The position numbers and the translations under genes were made by a program. From assembly GCF_004016445.2 (NCBI RefSeq), contig NZ_SADT02000003.1, forward strand, positions 449,231-513,230: DNA of 64,000 nt. The letters are read 5' to 3'. This document shows, in pieces, positions 1 to 7,822 of the stretch; the first letter of the stretch is position 1, and every line of letters begins with the position of its first letter. This DNA is from Mesorhizobium sp. M2E.F.Ca.ET.219.01.1.1 (GTDB taxonomy: Bacteria > Pseudomonadota > Alphaproteobacteria > Rhizobiales > Rhizobiaceae). A model generated the notes under the pieces. It worked only from the letters and a program-made list of their open reading frames with translations, had not been told where the DNA came from and did no database searches.

Positions 1-622
1 TTAGCCCCTGGGAGTTACGGGATTGCAGGCTCACACGCTGCGAACCGCACATGGCGATCCGCAAGGCTTGCGCTGCCTCGCTCAAATGCCGGTTGATGGC
101 CTCGGCCCGTGGCATGCCGCCGGCCATAGAGCTGATCAGCAGCGGCGCGCGCATAGCCTTGCCCAGCAGCGAGGCGCGCAGGTCGATCTGCGTCAGGTCC
201 AACTCGGGCAGTGCGCAGTGTTCGAAATGGATGTACTCCCAGCCAGCGGCCACCGTGGCCGGCGCCGTTCGCCGATCCAGCACCAGCGAAGCGCGCAGCT
301 GAGCGCAGCCCTCGAATCCGGAGAGAACGCACGGTACGCCGTGCCCCAGCGCCTGCTCCACGGCGGCGAGCTGCTCCGGCGCGATCAGGCCAACGTCGTT
401 GCAATCGTCTAGCCAGAACAGCAGCGCCAGTTCGCGATAGAACGCCACGATCAGCGTTTCGTTCTGCGGATCACGGCCGGTGCGGGCGCTGGTGTCGCGC
501 AGGCTCGGGTGAATGCGTTGCAGGATTGGGGGACGCGTGACGCAGTCAAAGCTCCCCTTGCCAAGCACGGAGCAGGCGAGTGAGAGAGCAGATGAATAGG
601 CGTGTCGCCAATATTTTCGCAT
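1..622 (-). pseudogene. Chimeric remnant: ent-kaurene synthase piece fused to type II IPP isomerase piece
   Basis: An open minus-strand frame starts at an ATG at 622-620 and runs off the left edge. The part around 525-285 reads like bacterial ent-kaurene synthase (KS): it contains LQRIHPSLR, FYRELALLFWLDDCND and GFEGCAQLRASL. Around position 283 it switches, in frame, to type II isopentenyl diphosphate isomerase (Fni/IDI-2): APATVAAGWEYIHFEHCALPELDL, then RAPLLISSMAGG and GSQR. The first 30 or so residues match neither family. KS and IDI are neighbours in the rhizobial gibberellin operon, so the join looks like an internal deletion removing the KS C-terminus and the IDI start. The IDI motif before GSQR also seems one residue short. 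It is almost certainly inactive. The family calls are from memory of conserved motifs; the fusion itself is read directly. Confidence 0.75.
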
Positions 623-624
623 TG

Positions 625-640
625 CTATAATCGATTATAG
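625..640. promoter_or_regulatory. Perfect 16-bp palindrome, possible operator
   Basis: CTATAATCGATTATAG is a perfect 16-bp inverted repeat in an AT-rich patch within GC-rich DNA. It lies just upstream of the gibberellin-operon remnant and about 200 bp before the ubiquitin-like operon. It could be an operator for either direction. No regulator can be named. Confidence 0.35.
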
Positions 641-837
641 TTGTGAGGAGCAATTTGAGACCATTTACTTGCGGCTCAAGTCACCCATAAAAGAAGGCAA
701 GCACCGATTCGGTAGCTTATCCCCTGTCTTTCGCGTACTCGCGGCCGTGGCGCCGGGTGAACGATTGAAGACCGCCGGTCTCACTCGCAGGTGGGCGCCA
801 GGGCGTGGGACGGTTGGCAAGCCACAGGAGTAGGACA

Positions 838-1134
838 ATGTCGAAGGATTCGGGTAAGGGCGATAATCACGGCGGCGGGCCGGGCAAGATCGAGATCACG
901 ATGGTGGTGAACGGCCAGCCCACGCAGGTCGAAGCCAATCCCAACCAGCCGCTTCACGTCATTCGTACCAAAGCCCTTGAGAACACGCAGAATGTCGCCC
1001 AACCAGCCGAGAATTGGGAATTGAAGGATGAGGCCGGCAACTTGCTCGACGTCGACAAGAAGCTTGGCGATTTCGGTTTCCCGAATACTGTGACCCTGTT
1101 CCTCAGCCTGAAGGCGGGCGTCGCAGGTGCCTAA
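838..1134 (+). CDS. Ubiquitin-like protein (DUF2604-type beta-grasp)
   Basis: A 98-residue protein and first gene of a four-gene ubiquitin-like conjugation operon. After a Gly-rich leader it has a hydrophobic strand pattern (KIEITMVVNGQPTQVEANPNQPL) and a conserved-looking WELKDEAGNLLD segment. It ends in KAGVAGA, so a Gly lies next to the terminal Ala and might be exposed by trimming. The family, as I recall it, is the bacterial DUF2604 Ubl group encoded with E2-, JAB- and E1-like partners. Its expected role is to be adenylated by the E1-like protein and attached to a target. The start is the ATG at 838, which has AGGAG about seven bases upstream; an in-frame upstream start at 805 has no such site. 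The stop overlaps the next gene. Confidence 0.8.
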   Translation: MSKDSGKGDNHGGGPGKIEITMVVNGQPTQVEANPNQPLHVIRTKALENTQNVAQPAENWELKDEAGNLLDVDKKLGDFGFPNTVTLFLSLKAGVAGA

Positions 1135-1744
1135 ACCCCAAAGTGTGGATCCGGAGGTCTCCCGAGCGAAGTTTGATCGGGAGATCGGCCGGTTCCGGCC
1201 ATATGCTGATGTCTATCGGGCTCAGGGCTGCTTCTTGATCGAGGCGACCTTTCCGCGCGCTTTCTTCATTTTCGCAAGCCTCAAGTTAAAACCACGGGTG
1301 ATCAGCGCAGCGAGCGAGGTCGACTTCACCGACTACGACTTAAGACCACCGTCCGTGGTCTTCGTCGATCCGTTTACGCGTCATCCGATTGCCCGGAAAG
1401 ATCTATACCTGAAAATGCTTAGACGTCCGCCGCTGCCCGGAACGCCGCCGGAGATGATAGGAGCTCTCATCCAGCAGAACGCCGTGCCGCTGACGGACTT
1501 CATCCAGGCCAACAGTCCCGAGGACGAACCATTCCTGTGCATGGCGGGCGTCCGGGAATACCACGACAATCCAGCCCATTCAGGTGATCCATGGCTACTT
1601 CATCGGGGTTCTGGCGAAGGCTGTTTGGCCTTCATCCTGGACAAGATCATCAAGTACGGAATCATTCCTATAGAGCAGTTGCAGATTCAACTCCCACCGG
1701 CAATCGTAGGAATGGTGGTATCCCCTCAGGCGATACAAGAATGA
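1127..1744 (+). CDS. E2-like (UBC-fold candidate) conjugating protein
   Basis: A 205-residue protein starting at a GTG that overlaps the end of the Ubl gene by 8 bases, implying translational coupling. The C-terminal half has a striking cluster: Cys138 followed by GVREYH, then a second His and the run SGDPWLLHR (H146, H151, W156, H159), and later Cys166. This matches the Cys/His-rich E2-like proteins, sometimes annotated as putative metal-binding, that sit in bacterial Ubl-JAB-E1 operons. C138 is the best candidate for a thioester site, or the His cluster could bind metal; sequence alone does not decide. The neighbours on both sides support a role in transferring the Ubl from the E1-like protein. 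Confidence 0.65.
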   Translation: MPKPQSVDPEVSRAKFDREIGRFRPYADVYRAQGCFLIEATFPRAFFIFASLKLKPRVISAASEVDFTDYDLRPPSVVFVDPFTRHPIARKDLYLKMLRRPPLPGTPPEMIGALIQQNAVPLTDFIQANSPEDEPFLCMAGVREYHDNPAHSGDPWLLHRGSGEGCLAFILDKIIKYGIIPIEQLQIQLPPAIVGMVVSPQAIQE

Positions 1745-2229
1745 CTGGTTTGAGAGATGTAACGATCGTGACTCTCCCGCGCGGCTGCATCTCGACCACG
1801 CATGGGCATCTGCGCTCAGTTGGTCGCGAAGGCAATGAGGGGATGGCGCTCTGGGTCGGCGTTCAGCAAGACCGGCACTTTGCCGTAACAGAGACGGTTA
1901 TCCCGGCGCAGCGTCACATTCGGACAAACGATGGCGTTTGCGTGATCGTTGCGGCCGAAGAACTGCACCGGCTCAATGTCTGGCTCTACAAAAGCGGCCT
2001 GAAACTCTTGGCCCAGATTCACAGCCATCCGGGCCGCGCCTACCATTCGACGACGGACGACGCTTATGCGGTTGCTACCACGGTTGGGTGTCTGTCGCTG
2101 GTAGTGCCGAATTTCGCCCGCGAGCCTTTCGATTTTGCTCGGGTCGCCGCCTATCGGCTTGACGAAAAGGCCAAATGGAATGCGCTCCCTCCCGCGGCAC
2201 TGTCGCGAATGATCATGATATCGAGTTGA
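1741..2229 (+). CDS. JAB/JAMM-family metallopeptidase of Ubl operon
   Basis: A 162-residue protein whose ATG overlaps the preceding TGA as ATGA. It contains a JAMM zinc site: Glu33 upstream, then H94-S-H96-P, followed by HSTTDD with acidic D106/D107. Most family members have Ser at the position that aligns with Thr104 here, so the site is slightly unusual. JAB proteins in such operons cleave after the Ubl C-terminus, either maturing the Ubl or removing it from targets. The Ubl ends in Gly-Ala, which gives this enzyme a possible maturation job. No signal peptide is present, so it should be cytoplasmic. Confidence 0.82.
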   Translation: MTGLRDVTIVTLPRGCISTTHGHLRSVGREGNEGMALWVGVQQDRHFAVTETVIPAQRHIRTNDGVCVIVAAEELHRLNVWLYKSGLKLLAQIHSHPGRAYHSTTDDAYAVATTVGCLSLVVPNFAREPFDFARVAAYRLDEKAKWNALPPAALSRMIMISS

Positions 2230-2232
2230 ACA

Positions 2233-3762
2233 ATGGCATTCGCTAACTTCATCGATCGTGCCGCCACGGCGGCATCTCAGGTCCTGGCCGATTTTCATCT
2301 GGGAGACTTCAAAGCAGCTCTTGAAAAGCAGGTCGTGGCAGTCGCCTTCGACCATCAGGCCGCTTCCTGCGCCGAAGGCCAGGCGACACTAGATCTTGCG
2401 GTGAGATTGCTCGCTAGGCTCTACCCGGTTCTGGCGATACTCCCGCTGGACAGCGCGGCGAGCTCTCAAGCCCAAGCGCTGGAGCGCTTGGCAAAGTCGA
2501 TCAATCCAAAAGTCGGCATCCGGCGTTCCGGCAAGTCTGCCACCGTCTGCGTCGTTGCAGGGGTAACGCGCCCATCACTCCGGTGCCCGATCTTTTTCGT
2601 GGGATCGGACGGTTGGGCGGCAAAGCTGTCGCGTACGGACCCGGTGGGCTCTGGCCCAAGTCTGCTGCCTTTTGGAGCTGGCGCCGCCAGTTGCTTCGGC
2701 GCCGCCAACGTCTTTCGAACTATCTTCGCCGCCCAGTTGACCGGCGCCGAGTTGGACGAAACCATCGACCTCTCGCTATGCAGCTACGACAAGACCAAAG
2801 CCGGGGAGGCTGGCCCGATCGACTTCCCAGTCGACCTTGGCGAAACCCACCTCGTTGGGCTCGGTGCGATAGGCCATGGCTCGCTTTGGGCGCTAGCGAG
2901 ACAACCCGATCTCAAGGGTCGTCTGCATGTAATCGATCACGAAGCGATCGAACTCTCAAACCTGCAGCGCTACGCATTGGCCGGCCAGGCGGAGATTGGT
3001 ATGTCCAAGGCGGTTCTTGCAGCCACCGCCCTTAGATCGACTGGCCTTGAGGTCGAGGCGCACCCTCTGACGTGGGCAGAATATGTTGCGCGCCGGGGCA
3101 ATTGGGTCTTAGACCAAGTGGGTGTGGCGCTTGACACCGCCGCCGACCGTCTGGCTGTCCAAGGTGCACTGCCGCGATGGATCGCAAACGCTTGGATGCA
3201 GGAGCACGATCTCGGTATCTCCCGGCATGGTTTCGATGACGGCCAGGCTTGCCTTTGTTGCATGTACCTGCCATCCGGAAAATCCAAGGACGAGCACCAG
3301 CTGATTGCCGAGGAACTCGGAATACCGGAAGCACACGAGCAGGTGAAAACGCTCCTGCAGACAAATGCCGGAGTTCCCAACGACTTTGTAGTTCGCGTGG
3401 CTACAGCGATGGCTGTGCCGTTTGAACCGCTAGCCCCGTTTGTCGGCCAGCCCCTGCGCTCCTTTTATCAGCAGGCTATCTGCGGCGGTCTGGTGTTCCA
3501 GCTTAGCGAAGGAAGTCGCCGCGTTCGAACTGTGGTTCCGATGGCCTTTCAGTCGGTGCTTGCCGGGATTATGCTTGCCGCGGATTTGGTCAAGCATAGT
3601 GCGGGGTTTCCCATGAGCCCGACGACGAGCACTCGGGTGAATCTTCTGCGCCCCCTTGGCTCTCACTTGCACGATCCGAAGGCCAAGGACTCCAGCGGCC
3701 GCTGCATCTGTAGCGACGACGATTTCATTGCCGCTTACAGGCGCAAATACGGAGCGCGTTGA
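2233..3762 (+). CDS. E1-like ThiF-family adenylating enzyme
   Basis: A 509-residue protein starting 3 bases after the JAB stop. Residues about 1-195 form a domain I cannot name, probably the inactive N-terminal half seen in bacterial E1-like proteins. From about 205 there is a Rossmann adenylation domain: HLVGLGAIGHGS (206-217) as the nucleotide loop, then Asp235 and LSNLQRY (241-247), where ThiF/MoeB/E1 proteins hold an Asp, an Asn and an Arg. Zinc ligands are suggested by C340/C342/C343 and C491/C493. The expected reaction is ATP-dependent adenylation of the Ubl C-terminus, then transfer to the E2-like partner. It closes the operon; a relaxase scrap follows. Confidence 0.82.
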   Translation: MAFANFIDRAATAASQVLADFHLGDFKAALEKQVVAVAFDHQAASCAEGQATLDLAVRLLARLYPVLAILPLDSAASSQAQALERLAKSINPKVGIRRSGKSATVCVVAGVTRPSLRCPIFFVGSDGWAAKLSRTDPVGSGPSLLPFGAGAASCFGAANVFRTIFAAQLTGAELDETIDLSLCSYDKTKAGEAGPIDFPVDLGETHLVGLGAIGHGSLWALARQPDLKGRLHVIDHEAIELSNLQRYALAGQAEIGMSKAVLAATALRSTGLEVEAHPLTWAEYVARRGNWVLDQVGVALDTAADRLAVQGALPRWIANAWMQEHDLGISRHGFDDGQACLCCMYLPSGKSKDEHQLIAEELGIPEAHEQVKTLLQTNAGVPNDFVVRVATAMAVPFEPLAPFVGQPLRSFYQQAICGGLVFQLSEGSRRVRTVVPMAFQSVLAGIMLAADLVKHSAGFPMSPTTSTRVNLLRPLGSHLHDPKAKDSSGRCICSDDDFIAAYRRKYGAR

Positions 3763-3869
3763 TCAGGTAAGCGATGTCTCGGCCGCCTAAGCAGACGCGC
3801 ACCTCTCCGTAGACGCAGGGGGCGCGGCTTGTGGGCGTGACCATGGGCGCCATTATGACACGCTTGGCC

Positions 3870-3975
3870 CGCTCCTTTGCCGGCCTATCGTCCTCCGCGC
3901 ATGATCCCGTGCCGACGTGATGATCCAGCACCAGCCGCCATGGCACCAGAGGCTGGTCAAACCTCCGTTGTTGGC
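3870..3975 (-). pseudogene. Scrap of a relaxase 3' end
   Basis: On the minus strand this reads PLVPWRLVLDHHVG, close to the C-terminal LVPWRPVLERHVG of the intact relaxase gene at 7823-9574. Two DNA blocks are shared in the same order and orientation: a 16-mer at 3870-3885 and 7840-7855, and a 15-mer at 3935-3949 and 7928-7942. The stretch between the blocks is shorter and scrambled here. It lies directly after the ietS stop codon. The rest of 3763-3994 shows no gene. Confidence 0.65.
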
Positions 3976-3994
3976 CGGTTTGGACAGTGCTGCA

Positions 3995-6463
3995 TCAGGT
4001 CTCGACCGACGTCTCGACAGTCAGGGCTGCTTCGACGGGTGTGAAGATGTCAACATCGACCCCAGGCGCCCGAATCGTCACAATCAGGGCGTACCGAGCC
4101 AGAGCGTCGACGCGTTCCAGGTAAGGCTTCTCCTTCCACCAGCCCCCGACCGGGAACACGCCGATCGCGTCACGCTCGGCGAGATCGGCGGCGCTGCCCG
4201 ACCAGAAATCGGCGTGCAACGAGCCGCGATCGCGGAAGGTGCCGAGCAGCCACTCTTCTCCGCCTCCAGCAGGCGCCCCTTCCTCCTCGTCCCGAGCGGC
4301 CTGATTGATGCGGGCTCGGAATTCGTCGACTGTCTCGGTCGCTGACTTTACTCTGAACCGAAGACCATGGGACGCGTAACGATGCCGGCGGGTCCATCCG
4401 CGTTCACCGGGGTTGGGTTCGATGAAATAGGACAGCGTGACGCGGAGCTCGACCTGGGCAGCGCCGAGCGCCGCGAGCTGCTCCTTCGGCCAAGGCAGGC
4501 GATGCAGCTTCATGTCACGCGTTTTGGCAGCCGCGCCGCCCTCGCGCTGGAAAGGCTGAAGCTCATCTTCAACGATAAGCGTGAGGTCGTTCACCGTTGA
4601 CAGAAGCGCGCGCCCAAGATCTGGCACGCCGTAACCATAGCGCCGCACGAGCGCCTGGATCTCGCCCTTCGCTCCGTTGCACGCATCGATGCGTGCGCGC
4701 ATCGCCGGAGTCCATTCGGCCGAGTGGACGATCAGGGCGCGAACCGATTCAGGCCACAGCTCGGGGCGCGCTGATAGAATTAGTCCCGCCATCCGTGCGG
4801 CATGGGCCGTTGCCGCGCTCGTATCTCCGAGGGTGGTGAAGTGGCGCAGTTCGGGTCGACAGAAAGTGGTCAATATCTGCAGATCGTCGATCGGCTCGCC
4901 GGGCAACACACCGTCATGGGCGAGATTGCCGCCTTCGAAGACGACCTCGGGCTTCACCGGCCACTGCCTGTCCCAAACGACCGAAGTGCGACTGCGCGGC
5001 GAGAGCTCGCCGACCGGCGCGATCGGAGCGTAGCCCGAAAAGTCGGTGTCAATGATATCGACCTTTTCTGTGAAAGCGCCGACCGTCAGCGCATTCCAGG
5101 CCTGAGAAGGATCATCGACTGCTTCCAGATCGTTGCGCGTCAAATGCTCGGCCGGCATGAGGTCATCGCCGATGTTGCCGGCAGAGAGAACGATCAAGCG
5201 TCGCTGTTCCTCTTCGAAACAGAGTTGGTCGATAGCGGCAGACCACGATGTGGGCCTTCCACGCGCCGGACTGGCGCTTGTCACAGCCATTGCGATCGCG
5301 CGGCGGCGCTCCGGCGCCTGCACCTCGGCGCGGGCGATCGCTTCCGCGGTGATCGCGCCATAGAGTTCTGGATCGTTTGCCTCGTCTTCTGGCGGAAGGA
5401 TACGAACACTCTCCAGCCGAAAGGGCAATGGAACTGGATCGCCTCCGACCAGGAGCGGGACCAGATCACCGTACAGGCCGACACCTGCCATTCGCGTCCC
5501 GTGGCCGCTCCACGCAGGTGTGTCGTCGCTGCCCCATGCCGGTTTGACGGTGTGCCAGTCTTAAACGGCAAGTGCGGGTTCGATCAACGGGTGGGTGCGA
5601 CGCACGCCGCTGTCGAGAATGCAGACCGCAATATCGGATTGAGGCGGTCTGACGCGCCCGAGAAGCTCGTCGCTCCAGTCCCTTTGCTCCGCGCCGCCAA
5701 GGCCCAGGAAGAAGGACGGCGTATCCTTCGCGCGCCGCAGCTCGGCGACGACATCGCTGTGCGCAATCATGCGGTCGAGCATTGCCGTGCTGGCGAGGGC
5801 CAGCATGACCACCCGCTCCGGAAACCTAACCGCATGCGTGCGCAAAGTGATGTTCAGGGCTTCGGCAATGTGCTCGAAGTTCTCGCGGCGACCGTCGCGC
5901 AGCCAGACTTCCCACCACACCTGCTCGTCAGCGGCCTGGGGGAAGAGGTCGTCGTGGTCGGTAAACAACGATCGTGCAGTCGCCAGCCTGACTGTCTCCA
6001 TGCGGGAGACGAGCGGCTCGTTGCGCGGTCTGCCGCGGTCAGTATCAACGTCTCGATACGCCTCGACTTTCCGCAAATAATAGGCTTGCGCGCTTTGCGG
6101 CAGGAACACCGACGCTGTGATGGGAGCACCGGGTTGAGTTGGCTCATGGACGGCGACCAGCTCCATGTGCTGGCGACGATCGGCCAACTGGTCGAGGGCC
6201 GCCCGTCCGGACATGGGCAGATCGATCGCGAGGTAAAAGCCAGGCGTGCCGACCGACAGCTGGGGGTCACGCGCCGCAATCTGCTGGCGTGCACTTTCGA
6301 CCGCTTGTTCGATGGATTGCGTCAAGGCCGCAGCATGCGACGCCCGATCACGCGCCGGCAGCGGCGGTGCATGTATAAGTTGGTTGGGCCGCCGATAGGC
6401 TTCCCGAATGCCGTTGTTGCGAAGGTGGATATGGGCGCGGTCGCGCGGAAAATCGTCTGCCAT
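3995..6463 (-). pseudogene. ietS: Subtilisin-like S8 protease (IetS type) interrupted by an in-frame stop
   Basis: The frame from 6463 encodes 300 residues ending just after the catalytic-Asp motif ILDSGV. A TAA at 5563-5561 then interrupts it, and the same frame resumes without a shift through SGHGTRMAG (catalytic His) and GDTSAAT (catalytic Ser) to the TGA at 3995. The whole would be about 822 residues. The partner gene upstream is an AAA ATPase, 17 bases away. That pairing matches IetA/IetS, described on Agrobacterium plasmids as a stability module and later as a phage-defence system. The single nonsense codon separates the triad, so the product is probably dead unless stop readthrough or restart at the ATG at 5491 occurs; that restart lies after the His motif. 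A sequencing error cannot be excluded. Confidence 0.78.
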
Positions 6464-6480
6464 TATGATCTGTGCTGTCG

Positions 6481-7467
6481 CTACTCAAACAGCGACGCCT
6501 GCCGGCGTTCCTTCAGAGCGTCGATGAGCGCTTCCGAGGTGATCCGCTTCCCCCCCCGCAATATGATGGTTTTTGCAGCGTCGTCGGCCGCGCGCGTGAT
6601 CTCGGCCTGCGACAGTCTCTCTGCCTGAGAGATCGCCTCGTTCCAGGCAAGCCCTCTGGTGTCGAAGCGGTCGAGTCGAGCCCGAAGCAGCGCCTCTATA
6701 ATCGGCCGATCGGGCACGGCGTATTCGATGACATCGTCGAAACGGCGGAACAAAGCTCTGTCGAGCAGCTCGGGATGATTTGTTGCCGCAATAATCAGGC
6801 TGTGGCTGTCGTCTTGCTCGAGAAACTGCAGAAACGAATTCAGCACGCGCCGAATCTCGCCAACATCCTGGCGTTCGCCTCGACGCGCGCCGATGGCATC
6901 GAATTCGTCAAAGAAGTAGACGCCCCGCGTCGCCTGCATTGCATCAAAAACAAGCCGCAGCTTTCCGGCAGTCTCTCCCATGAACTTGGTGATCAAACCA
7001 TCGAGGACGATCGTGAAAAGGGGCAGATGAAGCTCCCCGGCCAATGCCGATGCGGTCATCGTCTTGCCTGATCCTGGCGGGCCGACCAGAAGCAGTTTGC
7101 GACGGGGAACAAGCCCGTGCTCGCGCAAGCTTGCTTGTTGGCGCTGCTCTCCCAGCACGCGGTGCAGGCGCGAGCGCAGACTGTCCGGCAAAATCATGTC
7201 GGTCAGTCGCAGGTCCGGATAGCGCACATGCAGGAGCCCTGCGAGCTCGCCCTTTGGCTGAAAAAGGGGAACCGGCCGACTGCTCTTGACAATCCGGGCG
7301 TCCCTGCTCTTGGCTGCGTCGACCAGATCCTTGAGCTCCTGAGCAAGCTTACCATGGCCTTGACGTGCCTCATGCGCAGCAAGCTGCATCGCGATAGAGA
7401 GGAAACGATCCTCGTCGCCGGCAATGTGGCTTTTAAGCAGCGTCACGATATGGCGGGCCGTGGTCAT
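6481..7467 (-). CDS. ietA: AAA ATPase (IetA type)
   Basis: A 328-residue protein. The N-terminal 120 residues are helical and lack recognisable motifs. A single AAA module follows, with Walker A GPPGSGKT (129-136), Walker B VYFFDEFD (183-190), a sensor-like ATNHPE and an FRRFD arginine-finger segment, and a small C-terminal helical lid. It is 17 bases upstream of the broken subtilase gene on the same strand, the gene order of ietAS. Known ietAS modules act as toxin-antitoxin-like maintenance or antiphage systems; which applies here is unknown. With its protease partner interrupted, the ATPase may be an orphan. Confidence 0.82.
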   Translation of the reverse strand: MTTARHIVTLLKSHIAGDEDRFLSIAMQLAAHEARQGHGKLAQELKDLVDAAKSRDARIVKSSRPVPLFQPKGELAGLLHVRYPDLRLTDMILPDSLRSRLHRVLGEQRQQASLREHGLVPRRKLLLVGPPGSGKTMTASALAGELHLPLFTIVLDGLITKFMGETAGKLRLVFDAMQATRGVYFFDEFDAIGARRGERQDVGEIRRVLNSFLQFLEQDDSHSLIIAATNHPELLDRALFRRFDDVIEYAVPDRPIIEALLRARLDRFDTRGLAWNEAISQAERLSQAEITRAADDAAKTIILRGGKRITSEALIDALKERRQASLFE

Positions 7468-7822
7468 GGCTCTCTTCTGGGGTATCCGTTTACTTGGCGA
7501 AGCGCATGCAACCTAAACGCTTTCAACGGCGATTTGTATCGCGCAATGGTGTTTTTTCTCTTGTCGATGTTCGCCCGTGGCAACTTCAGCGGTGAACTGT
7601 TGCGCCGCGGTCATAGGCCAGCCGGAATAACGCCGGCCAGCAGACAACAGTCCGCATCTTCGAGCGCTCGAAGTCTGGCCACTCACGCAGCGTGTCGGGT
7701 CCGAACGCTCCAAAGCCGCCCCGCCTGGCAGGTCCATGCGACCGATTGCGGGCGTGCGGCCATAAGGTCTACGCGGGCTCGCATGGCTGCCCGCGCCGCT
7801 GGCTAAAAAGCTGTACACCATC
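7468..7822. other. Gene-free stretch between ietA and relaxase
   Basis: About 355 bases separate the start of ietA from the relaxase stop. The reading frames here lack family motifs, and I see no gene. It should contain the ietA promoter, which I could not place with confidence. Confidence 0.5.
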
